NCBI GenBank assembly: GCA_024138025.1
Contig: JAMXBD010000713.1
Coordinates: forward strand, 620,001-684,000
Reading direction: 5' to 3'
Source of the DNA: Combretum micranthum
Taxonomy: Eukaryota; Streptophyta; Magnoliopsida; Myrtales; Combretaceae
DNA: 64,000 nucleotides
Part shown: positions 13,280 through 23,649 of the stretch, piece after piece
How the letters are laid out: every line of letters begins with the position of its first letter
Position numbering within the stretch: the first letter of the stretch is position 1
Notes under the pieces: generated by a model
The model's input: the letters and a program-made list of their open reading frames with translations, nothing else
Databases searched by the model: none
What the model was told of the DNA's origin: nothing
Position numbers and translations under genes: made by a program

Positions 13280-13477
13280 CACAATGATGTGAAACAACTC
13301 TTAAATAATGGAGTGATTTCCTTAGAATATGTAAGAACTGAGAGAAACTTAGCAGATCCTCTCGTTAAAGGTTTGACAAGGAGAATTGCCCTTGAGTCAT
13401 CAAGTGGAATGGGAATTAGGCCCATAGGTTATGATGCAGTGTCAATCCATAGCCCTATGTTTGGGTGGTCCTATTGA
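13280..13477 (+). pseudogene. Ty1/copia RNase H, C-terminal remnant
   Basis: The translation reads HNDVKQLLNNG, then ISLEYV, NLADPLVKGL and SGMGIRPI. This is the conserved end of copia RNase H: the catalytic-aspartate region N(I/L)ADPLTKGL followed by the GMG(L/I)KP tail. The frame ends at a TGA at 13475. The RNase H core expected upstream is not recognisable; an A run at 13211-13228 interrupts the region. In a complete element this domain would cut the RNA strand of the RNA-DNA hybrid during reverse transcription. Here it is a relic without a promoter or start of its own, placed as expected about 510 bp before the right LTR. Confidence 0.8.
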
Positions 13478-13990
13478 GACATACTTGATGGATGCACTAT
13501 TTAATTATGACGGATCCATAGCCCTTTGTGGTGGTTCATATCATATGAACTTGATGGATGTCAATTTATGGAGGATGAGTCTAAATGACTCTTAATAGTT
13601 TGCTATATTAGGTGGTCTATAGTATAGACTTGATGAAACTACCTACTTTAGTGTGAAGGTGAGACACCTTCTATGAAAGACTTAAGTTGTCTTTCTAGAG
13701 CGCTTATGTGAACCCAAGGTATGCACATGGCCATTAAAAGCGCTTAAATTAAACATTGTGGAACAACAAGAATCAAGAGAATGATGCATGTTGTGGGGGT
13801 CTCAAATCCAAGTTCTTGAAGTTTAAGGGTAATTTACTTCATTAACTAATTTGTTGTGTCACTTTACTATGCATTAATTCAATCGAAAGACATTAATACT
13901 TAAGTATACATGTCTTCCTTTGCCCATTATATTATTATTATTATTATTCATACTTTCTTTCTTTTTCTATCAAGCCATTTTGTGGGGAAT

Positions 13991-14687
13991 TGTGAGAAAA
14001 ATGGCTTGTTGAGTTTATTTATAACTTCTATCCCATGTGGGATATTTGTCCTTCAAATATTATGTTTCTATTAGAGTGTGACTTTTTTTTACCAAGAGAG
14101 TGTGACTTATTATGGGCTTAAATGTGTTAAACAAGAGTTTTGCAAATGAGACCATATGCACTGCGTCTTAATTATAAATTTTGTTCTTTATTTTTAGTGA
14201 TTTTAAAATTTAGCTTTCAAGATTCTTAATCGAAACCTTTTAAGTTCCATAACCAAAAGTTTACAGTTTCCATAAATAAAATTTTATTTTTCAGAAAGCA
14301 ACCTTTTTTTTATTTTCATAATTGAAAGAAATGAAAAAAATTCAATGATTAATAACTGTAATTCCATTACTTTTTCAAGGATAATTAAATAAGGTTCGAT
14401 TTTTGCAAAAAAAAAAAAAAGTTAGTGTGCTAAAAAAAAAATTATTCCTTTGTGTTTTTTTTCTTTTTTTCCTAGAGATTTTTCTTGTGGCAATTGTAAG
14501 CTTGTTGTTCCAAGTCTTTGCCACAAATGCACGTGTTGGAGGTTGATTGTGTTAATCTTGAGGAGTGGATGGCATTTTTTGATTTGCACCACAGTATGCT
14601 AGAATTCGCTTTCGGAACAGTGGCTTATCCACGGTACAGTCCATTTGATAAGTGCTTTCTACATTTCTTTTGTTTTCATTACTAACA
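13991..14687 (+). repeat. Right LTR of the copia element
   Basis: Begins TGTGAGAAAAATGGCTTG after a GTGGGG purine tract and ends ACTAACA. It carries an insert (TTTTTTTTACCAAGAGAGTGTGAC, given here only as position 14082-14106) absent from the left copy, which partly duplicates neighbouring sequence. It lies downstream of the RNase H relic, which fixes the element as plus strand. Confidence 0.65.
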
Positions 14688-15199
14688 TTTTTTCCTTCTA
14701 GAAAACATAAATTGAAGATTCTATCTCATGGCTGTCCACTTCATCCAAAACCAGTTGTCCAAACTAATTCAATAATTTGATTAGTTAGTTTGACCATTTC
14801 TTGTTGGTTTTCTTTTGGATTCAATCTCCACTATTAGGTTTTGCCATATTTTACCTACCCTTGTAAATGGCTAAATCTTAATTATGGTTTCAAAGCTCAG
14901 TAATGACTCGAACCTGACTCTTTAGGTTAAGTGACATAGATTAGAGAGTCGAATTTATGAAATTGAGATAACTAAAAGAGATTTGGCATGGTGGGCTTAG
15001 AGAATGGATATTAGACTGGACTAATTCATCTTCTCTCAATCTTTCTTAAAGAACTCGTGAATTTAAAGTGGCCTTCCATGGATTAGAGGGCCTATTTAAA
15101 AATCCATTAATAGGAGGACATATCTGGCTCGTTGATAGTCAGTACGATTTAATGAATGTCATCAAGAATCAAGTTTTATAATACCCTGAGCTCTTCTCA

Positions 15200-16110
15200 T
15201 TGGGGATTTAGAAATTCAAAGAAACGTCGCTGTGCTATTGAAATACTCTCATTGTCACTAGTTTTAATCTTGTAAAGACTGAAGATGGAGAATCTAGATT
15301 GGATTCCTGTAGATGATGGGCCTGCAAAACAGAACACGGTCAGTGATACACCATGATTATGCCCAGCATGGCCACTTTGATTTTCCACCTGCAATAGTTG
15401 TGATGCATCACAGTTTGAGATTGGTGGCTTTGGATTGCTTGAGGAGATGCAGCTAGTGCTGGATGCACTTATGTTGAAAGATGAAATCAAAGAAGCTCTT
15501 TCCAGTATTGGAGCGAGTATATCATCAAAGACTTATGATTTATATGCTATTTTTTACCTGTTGGGAGGAAGTGGGGTATTTGGTGGTAGCTAAAACAAGT
15601 ATTGTCTTCAGTCTCATACATTGAATCTAACCTTAAACAGCACTTTCGTAGTGTTGATTCCCAAACCAGGAGGCGGTTGCATTTTGAAGGAATTTTGACC
15701 CGTTAGCTTGTACGATCATGCATAAAATTGTAATTAAGCTACTTGCGCAGGATCTTCGACCTTTCGTGGAGTCACTGATAAATCCATCATAGTCTAGTTT
15801 CATCTCTGGAAGAAATGTTAGTGATAAATAAGCAGGTTTTCGAAAAAAGAAAGATAAATAAGGTTGTTGTAGAAGCTTGATTTAGAGATGAAAATGTATA
15901 CCATTGAATCGAATTAGACTTCCTTTATAAAGCTTCATGGCAATTAATTTCCTGAGCAGTGGATTACGTTGAAAATGTCTTGTGTTTTAACTGCTTAATT
16001 TGCTATTATTTGTAATAGTTATGCCACAAAAATTTTCCAGTCCTCTCGTGGATTAAGACAAAGTGACCCATTCTCGTCTATATTTATTTACATTTTGATG
16101 GGGAATCTTT
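15200..16110 (+). pseudogene. LINE (L1-type) reverse-transcriptase relic
   Basis: Scattered frames give ordered pieces of a plant L1 ORF2 reverse transcriptase. EIKEALFSIGASI (about 15484-15520) matches the usual I-K-x-A-L-F block. LIPKPGG (about 15655) begins the RT core. Next come PVSLYDH, KIVIKLLAQDLRPFVESLI and SSFISGRNVSDN (about 15700-15830), corresponding to the family's RPISLCN..K..LA.RL..L....Q.AFI.GR.I.DN. SRGLRQSDPFSSIF at about 16038-16080 matches the family's SRGLRQGDPLSP. The catalytic FADD block is not seen. Several stops and frameshifts separate the pieces, so it is dead. Identification rests on remembered family motifs; a protein search would settle it. Confidence 0.75.
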
Positions 16111-18950
16111 TGTTGAAAAATGCTTTTTATATGATATTAGTATTACAAAAATTTAAAGAAATGTTGGGACAGAAAGTGAGTGGTGTAAAATCAAGGATTT
16201 TTTTTTTTTTCTAAGAATGTCAATTAGAGAAGAGAATTGTAAATTATTTATTGGAGCTTGCGATTGGAGGAAGAAAGATACTGTACAAAATGCATAATTG
16301 ACTAATTGTTTTAATTCGAAACAAACAGCAAGGAGCATGATCACAAGTACCTGTGAACTGGTGCTGTTATGGCACCGATTTTGTTAACTTTTATGGATAG
16401 ACTACTTCTGTGTTTGTCAATTGTGCTAATATAAATATATTTTCTCTGATTAAGAAAAAAAGTTCTATTTAATTATTTATATTCTTACAACTTACTAGGG
16501 GTGAGTTTAAGGGGCCGGGAGCAAGAGGTGTCTGAGCTTTAGAATACTAATTACTATATTTATTTAGAAGTTTTAATTTAACACACATTTTTATTATATG
16601 GTTTTATATAGCAATTTTATAAATCTCTCGTATTATTACGATTTCTTAAACAAATTAATTTATTATTGCTGACTATTGATCAAAGAAAGAATAATGATTG
16701 GTTTTAAATCTTTATCATTCTTCACTAAAACTCATCTTTTTCTGCGTTTTTCCTTTATATTCGTAACCGATTTTTCTACTTTTACTGGCTAGAAGATAGT
16801 GCTGCCTCTTCCAAGCACCTATACTTGTTAGAGATATGAACTCATGTTAGATCAGTGGGCCATCAACTATGGATCAATTTTGAGTTTAGATTAGTAAATA
16901 TAAATTTAACTTGTTATACTAAGTTCCACTTTAATTTTATTGCTCATTATTTTATCTCAATGGAGAAGTATTAGATGATTCTAGATTGTTTCTCTTATTC
17001 TTAGGCCTTTTTCTTTTTCTTTTTTCTATTTTTTTTTCTACTATGCTTCATTGTAATTATTATGTAATAGGATTATATTACTATGTAACAGGATTATATA
17101 AACTCATTTGCTTTGTTTTCTTGCAAAATCAACTCCTTTATTTTGAGATTTGTTTGCAGATTTATTTAATTATTGTGTAATAGAATTATTAGCATCTATT
17201 TAATTTCCTTTCATAATCTTTTAAAATATTAATAAATATCAATACTATACGAGCATGGATATATTCTGGGATGGCCAACAAGGGCCCCGACTTCGTAAGC
17301 TCGAAAAATGTCAATTTTTATGCCTTACAAGAACAAAAATACATGTACAATATGCATATTTTATAGAGCAAATTAAAACACAATATGATACATATTTAAA
17401 TGTAAATGCTTTGGTTTTGTAACCAAAAGGTCATGTGTTCAAATTACATTGTCACTTTACTTTTCAAGATATATTTATTACTGAATACTCTCTCTCTCTC
17501 TCTTACTCACTCACTATAAGTAGTACCATAAATAATAATATCACTATTCATATATCAAATGAATATCACCAATTATATGATTTAGCTTACTAACATTTCT
17601 TCATAATCTTTGTTATAATGTAAATCATCAAATGATTGATTATTGACTAACTTATATTCAACATGTTCTTTTTAGCATTGTTAATTAAGTAAACATTCAC
17701 ATTTATTATGAAAAAAAATTATAAAATATCGATATTCATATACATTTGTTCTTTCTTTCTATTTGCAGTTTTTTTATCGATATATTTTGTCTAATCTATT
17801 TTTGTTGAAAATAAAAATTATACAAGTTTTACGAATTATCATTTTTTTTTCAATAAATTGATAGATGAATAGATATGCTCTAATAAAAGTTAAAAAAGCA
17901 AATAAATAAACATTTTACACATATAAGATATATTGAATCCGACATCTCCAACTAATTGTTTCTACGTCCGTCCCTGTATATGAGTACTATGTTTGTAGAT
18001 TTGGTTTTTTTTTTTTTGTGTTAATTCTTTGTTTTTCAAGGCATCTATTTAATTTCCTTTCAAGATCTTTTAATTATTATTTGTTTTTTTCTTTTTAAAA
18101 TATTAATGTGCATGTATATTGTATAGCCTCTCATAGGTGTTTATGTTGTAGATTGAGAAGAGTGAGAGATGAGTAAACAATGTTGCTTATAGATTAAAAA
18201 GAAAAAAATTCTCCATAAAAGTGTCTTTTTATTTCCCCTCCGTAGAACATGGCGTTACATTATACAATGGTAAAAAAATTAGTATAGTGTTACCTCTAAA
18301 AATTTATTGTTGTGTCATTAAATATCATTAACAACTTACAGTCATAATGATATCAGTTAGCTCATGTTCCCTACTAAATATATTTGGAATTTGATAGATA
18401 CAACTTACAATTTTTCTTAGGTTTTAATAATTTACTATTCTTTTCGTTAACTTGTATTCATAGGGAGATCTATATAAATCAAAATTCATTATTGAGTAAT
18501 TTTTATGTATATTAAAATATTTCATTTTGTTATGTATTAATAAGTGAATAACTAAATGTGATCAACACAACTTTTTTCTTCTTTTTTGCCAGAGTGATCC
18601 ACCCATTTTAAAATTTCCCATTTTCAATTAAAGTATTGTTTTATTGTCTTTTTTTTTGTGCTTTTCTTTTTTCTTAAGCCATTTGTTAATTCATTTAAGT
18701 TTTGCAATTGCATGAGCGACTAGTATTTACCATTAAGGGAACTTAAACGAGCAATTGCTTCCCAAAACTAAAGAAAGAGTAGAGGATGAAAATAATAATA
18801 AGAATAATATAATTTTTTTTTTTTGTATGATATAGTGATTGATAATAAAGATTAGAATTACCATTTTATTATAATGGACATTTAAGAAGGATAATGTTCG
18901 TCTATAATATTAAATACAATGATAATAATTTGTTGTTACATTTGATATAT
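16111..18950. other. AT-rich intergenic stretch, nothing recognised
   Basis: No ORF here looks like a protein I know, and codon structure is absent. The stretch is mostly A and T with poly-T runs, a CT microsatellite at 17486-17503 and scattered short repeats. The last part of the LINE relic may reach about 16430, but no motif supports it. Confidence 0.5.
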
Positions 18951-18954
18951 GGGA

Positions 18955-19195
18955 ATAAATTTAGAATGAACTCATGATTTTGAATTTCACTCCATTACTT
19001 TTATGAAGAAGTATTTTTAGATATTGAATCTATAACTAGAGCTTTAGAGGGGAATTTCACTCCTCCTTTCACAAGGTAGAATTTGCAATCACCATTTTCG
19101 TTCACTTTTTACTAGTGTTACTTACTTTCATTATATTTTTATTATTTATATTAATTTTATCTTACAATGCATATATTTTTAAATAATTTTAATTT
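18955..19195. mobile_element. MITE-like fragment related to 39144-39647
   Basis: The block GAGCTTTAGAGGGGAATTTC followed by TTTCACAAGGTAGAATT..AATCACCATTTT resembles 39305-39380, which reads CAGCTTTTAAGAGGAATTTG then CCCAAAGGTGGAATCACGATTCC. Both are followed by similar ATTATATTTTTATTA AT-rich sequence. Ends are not visible, so this is probably a degraded relative. Confidence 0.4.
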
Positions 19196-19491
19196 TCTTT
19201 CCAAGTAGAAGCAAACCATTCATTAAACGACCGCTTCAAAACATATGATTCAGGTGAGCACCAACAAAACAAGGTTTACTGGCATTAACCTTGGAGAAAG
19301 AAATATCCTCAAAACTAGCCAAAATTGAGGTTCCATTTACAGCTTTGTCCAAGCCTTCGTTTGCCGGCAAATCACAGCTACAGAGCTTGCTTCTCTGAGA
19401 GCAAAACGGACCACCATCTGTCCATGCTTCACGATTTTATAATCCTATAATATATATATATATATATATATGTATAACGTATCATAATTGC

Positions 19492-22353
19492 TGAGCCTGG
19501 ATTTTGAAAATCATCCGGTTCACATTAAACCCTAACCCATTTAACATGAATCATCGACTAGGGATTAAAAGAGGAAAAAAAAAAATTTTGGAGTCGCCAA
19601 CCAATAAAAATCAGAAAAAAAAAATGGAAAGTTGGGTTAATGGGTCGGTCAATCCTAACTTGGCCACTAGTCTGCGGAAAATTTGATTTAAAAATCAAAC
19701 TTTGGAAAAAATACCAGATATCTGAGTCCGGGGGCTAACCTATTAAAACCTAACGGTTACCACTTTAAGTTTAAAATTCAGAATTTATCCTTTTCTAAGA
19801 AACTTGCAAAAAATAAGTATAAAAATAACAGCGATATTCACAGGTCAGAAATCATTTTTAATAATTTTTTTATAATATTTACAAAAAAAAAAGAAAAACA
19901 TTCAAAAATTATATATAAAAAAACTTATAATTACATTCACAAATAATCACAAAAGTTGAATATTTATAAAGAAAAATTAATTAATAAGAAATAATAGATC
20001 AAATCCATTTTTACCATATTTAATTATTTTTCAATTTTTTTTTATTTCTTAGAAAAAGCTCAAATAACTAACTAATAGTATTTTAGACTTATAATATCTA
20101 ATTAATTAAATAAAAAAATTTATATTTTTTTAATGTCGCCCTGAAGGTGCCTACGTACTCGCTAAACGAGACCAGACAAAACGTAGTTCTTTTTGTAAAA
20201 AAAAAAAAAGAACTTTAAATTTGTTGGTTAATTTTGATTTTTAAGAACTTTTTCCACTTTTAAGTTTTTATAAATTTTGATTTTTTTTTTGAAAACGAAA
20301 ATTTTTTCTTTAATTCTGATCCCTAAGATCTAATCACTTTTATTTTATTATTTTATAAAGTCCTTTTATTAATTTTGAAAACACTTTTTGTATATATTTT
20401 TTTAATCAAAAAACAAACATACACATATTAACCTATTCATGAAAATTATTCAATAAATATCAAGACACATATATACACATTAATGCATTTTTCAAAAATA
20501 TCAAAACACACATATACACATTAATGCATTTTTGAAAAAATATTCAAAAATATCAAAACACGTATATACATATTAACACATTTATGAAAAATATTCAAAA
20601 AAATATCAAATTTGCTAAAAAAATTAATAAAATAATTTTCTGATTTTTACAAATTTTTCTGGAATTTTTGGGATTTTTTAATGATTTTTTTAAAATTTAC
20701 GTAATTAAAAAAATATATATTTATAAAATAAATAAATTAGAAACTAACCTGGATAGTTGGATTAATTGGGGCGAGATCTGGATCGTTGATTGCGTTGACT
20801 AATTCTACACGTCTGATCAAATTGACTGGATCTGGGACGTTGATTTGATGATCTAATCACAGCCGTTGGATCTGATAATTAAATGTAGACCGTCAGATCT
20901 GTGGAGCGGATTGGATCCGAGTTGAGTTGGGTCGGATCTCGGTTCGGATCTCCCCCCAGTCGGGTGAAGAAGAGGACAGCGTCTTCTTTCGAGGCGGATT
21001 CCGGCGGCTGTGGCGTTGCTTGGCCTTCGAAACCTCGTCGGCTCGATGTATCTTGCAACAGCGGATCTCCTGGAGGTGGTGGCTGGCGCTTAGATCGGCC
21101 GTAGGTGGCGGTTCGACGGTGGCCCGACGGAGGCGTACGGAAACAAAAATCCCAAAAAAATTTGCAAAACACGAAATTGTAAATTAGCAATTTCAAACAC
21201 TCTAATCTATCAAAAACACTTCCCTAATGATTCTAACACTCTTTAATTGGATCGAAGTCCTCTCAATCACTTCGAATTTGCGATTTTCGAAATTCGAACA
21301 CTATCCCTCCTATTTTCCAATCTCGATGTTCTAATGTGTAATTTCTAAAATTCAATTGTCCTTTTGGCTTGTGTGGTGATCCTATTTATAGTGTTCGAAT
21401 CAATTGGTTGTTTCGAAGCTTTATGAATGTTCAATTTTTCGAATCACGAATCGTTTGTATTTTTTCAAATAAGAACGATCCAAAACTGGGACTCGATTCG
21501 TGATTGTTTGTTTAAATTGATCACGAATCTTGTGTTTATACATCATGACTCCTCGATTAGGTGTGTTTAATTTGATCAATTGATACAATTTGGCCATATT
21601 CGAAGAAACATGTTACTTTGATGCGTTTTCTCAAAAAGAACAATTCAAAATTGGGACTTGATTCGTGATTATTTGTTCAAATTGATCACGAATCTTGTGT
21701 TTATACATCATGTCTCCTCGATTGGATGTATTTAATTTGATCAATGAATACAATTCGGCCATGTTTGGATTTTGAAGAAACATGTTACTTCGAATTTTTT
21801 CCCAATTTTCATGCCTCAATTAAGATGCCTTTTGGGATGAATTGATACATAATTTGTGTACAAATGTGATGTATCCCATGCCTAGTTTGTGTCTGTACGC
21901 TTAAATTTCGAAAAGTAACAAAGATTCATTGACCAAAAAGTGTCTCAAAGTGAATAAACCAATATGTCTTTTTGGGAAAGAAGGCAAAAAAAAATGAAGG
22001 CAAAAGGAGCAAAATCTGCCTTTGGCTGGAATCGAACCTGGGTCCCCCTTGCACCTAAACCCATCTGTTCATGGTCTGAACCGTTAGGCCGTTGGCCTAT
22101 GCCTTGGTCATGTAGCCAATCCACTAATATTTAAGGCTTTTCAAAAATTTAATTAGACAAATAAAATTGAAAATTTGTTCAATTATATGTTATATTGAGC
22201 TCAAATATATATATATATATATTATTTTAATTTATATCATTATTTTTTTATTTTATTATTATTATTATATATATATTTTTTGAACTCAACATGATTCTAA
22301 TTTTTATTATAAATTTAAGCCTTTTTTAATTGGGCAAAAATTGGGTGTCTACA
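19492..22353 (-). repeat. 3' LTR of the Tat/Ogre-type element
   Basis: Paired with 35162-38069; the copies agree closely by eye (one difference in about 100 bases around 21541-21640), with a few small indels. The outer end reads TGAGCC where the other LTR reads TGTCAAGCC, so three terminal bases are missing. A GC-rich block lies at 20880-21140 in otherwise AT-rich sequence, and ORFs there (20901-21187, both strands) are composition artefacts repeated in the other LTR. A Pol III-like B box lies at 22028-22038. Confidence 0.92.
22028..22090 (-). promoter_or_regulatory. tRNA-like Pol III box pair inside the 3' LTR
   Basis: On the minus strand (the element's sense strand) GGTTCGATTCC at 22038-22028 is a perfect B-box match. 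About 41 bases upstream GGCCTAACGGT (22090-22080) resembles an A box. The same pair is in the other LTR at 37735-37796. The spacing suits a tRNA or tRNA-derived SINE, but no cloverleaf with a good acceptor stem is seen, so it is not called as a tRNA gene. Confidence 0.5.
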
Positions 22354-22368
22354 GCTGCCCCTCTTTGT
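22354..22368 (-). other. Polypurine tract of the Tat/Ogre-type element
   Basis: The minus strand reads ACAAAGAGGGGCAGC immediately before the 3' LTR start TGTAGACACCC. A purine-rich AAAGAGGGGCAGC tract at this place is usual for Tat-branch elements and would prime plus-strand DNA synthesis. Confidence 0.85.
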
Positions 22369-22544
22369 GGTAAAGTTTGAACAAAACTTTAGCCACAAAG
22401 ACAAAAAGATAGCCAATTTTTGCTTAACTTCTCCTCCCAATTTTTTGGATAATTCGTCTGCCGGACCAAAATTTATTATTATTTTTAAGAAAAGAGGTTT
22501 TCATCCTGAAAGGATGGCTTCTATATTGGACACCATGCTAAACC

Positions 22545-23550
22545 ATCTGTCGAGTTTAGACTTTGGGATTTGCTAGGTCAACTGTCAAGCCTAGGCTTAG
22601 AAAACTGATAGACCATCTGTCAGGCTTGGATTTAGAAAACTGATAGACCATTTAGGGCCTAGATTTAGAAAACTGATAGACCATTTGTCGGGCCTAGATT
22701 TAGAAAACTGATAGACCATCTGTCGGGCCTAGATTTAGAAAACTAATAGACCATCTGTCGGGCCTAGATTTAGAAAACTAATAGACCATCTGTCGGGCCT
22801 AGATTTAAAAATTTGTTTGCGGTAGGTCATTTGCCAGACCTGGAGGCTAGCTTGGTGTAGGTCATTTGCCGGACCTATAGGCTTTGGTTTGGTCATTTGC
22901 CGGACCTATGGGCTTTGGTTTGCTGGGGATTTTTGAAACCTTAAAGATTTGGTTTCTTGATCCACTTAAGGGTTTAATTTTCTAATCCACATGGGGGTTT
23001 GATTTTTGGATCTACTTGGGAAATCTTGACTTACTGATCCACTTGGGGAAACTTGATCTTCGGGGAAACTTGATCTTCTGATCTACTTGGTGAAACTTAT
23101 CTTCGGGGAAACTTAACTTTCTAATCCATTTGGGGAAACTTGATCTTCGAGGAAACTTAACTTTCTGATCCACTTGGGGAAATTTGACTTTCTTAACTTT
23201 CTGATCCACTTGGGGAATCTTGATTTTCTTGTCGATTAATGTGTTTAGGGCTTTTCCGTCGTTCACATAATCGTGTTCAAAAATTAGTTATCGTGCAATA
23301 CAATCACAAGATAAAATTGCATATATGCATTTTAAAGCCATATGGGATGCTCAAATTAATTTCTAACAGTTTTATTGGTGTTTGGGAATTTGTTTGAATG
23401 ACAGATTGAGATTTGATTTGGTTTGAGAATTTCTGGAAATTTGCTTGAATGATAGGTTAAGATTTGATCTGGTTTGAGAATTTCTGGAAATTTGTTTGAG
23501 TGACAAGTTGAGATTTGATCTGACTTCAGAATTTCTGGGATATCAACTTT
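22545..23550 (-). repeat. Four different tandem arrays in the 3' untranslated region
   Basis: Between integrase and the polypurine tract lie four unrelated arrays. At 22545-22810 about seven copies of a 35-bp unit contain GGGCCTAGATTTAGAAAACT; one copy is shortened. At 22815-22925 about three copies contain GGTCATTTGCCGGACCTA. At 22990-23225 irregular units are built from CTGATCCACTTGGGGAAACT and GATCTTCGGGGAAACT. At 23375-23545 three copies of about 60 bp contain AATTTCTGGAAATTTG and GAGATTTGATCTG. ORFs across them (23012-23266, 23356-23577) are repetitive by-products. Tandem arrays in this position are known for Tat/Ogre elements. Confidence 0.85.
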
Positions 23551-23649
23551 GTTTGTAAAAACTAAAAATGGAATCAACTGAACACATAAAGTGGAATTTT
23601 TTTATTAATAATTCATAATACATCTTTACAGCATCTGAGTTTACAGGAT

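Larger units (their letters stand above)
10940..14687 (+). mobile_element. Internally deleted Ty1/copia element
   Basis: Two direct repeats, 10940-11597 and 13991-14687, match by eye over nearly their full length. Shared blocks include GAGAAAAATG, AACTTCTATCC, GTGACTTATTATGGGCTTAA, GTAAGCTTGTTGTTCCAAG and GATAAGTGCTTTCTACATTT. Both run from TGTGAGAAAA to TAACA. Only about 2.4 kb lies between them, against 4 kb or more in complete copia elements. The only recognisable coding part is the last segment of RNase H at 13280-13477. GTGGGGAAT just before the right repeat resembles a copia polypurine tract. No primer-binding site follows the left repeat and no target-site duplication was found, so the outer ends are uncertain. 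Confidence 0.65.

Noticed and set aside
12913..13287. 124-residue hydrophobic ORF as a membrane protein
   Set aside because: It runs through T-rich sequence in the degraded copia interior and ends in a poly-Lys run from an A tract.
20879..21196. Arg/Gly/Ser-rich ORFs on both strands, repeated at 36564-36939
   Set aside because: They lie in the GC-rich block of the two LTR copies, overlap on opposite strands and match no protein; they are composition effects.
22028..22098. A functional tRNA gene
   Set aside because: The B box is perfect, but no acceptor stem or anticodon arm can be folded by eye and the same sequence recurs in both LTRs.
22545..23550. CRISPR-like array
   Set aside because: Units are directly adjacent without unique spacers and lie in a plant retrotransposon 3' UTR.
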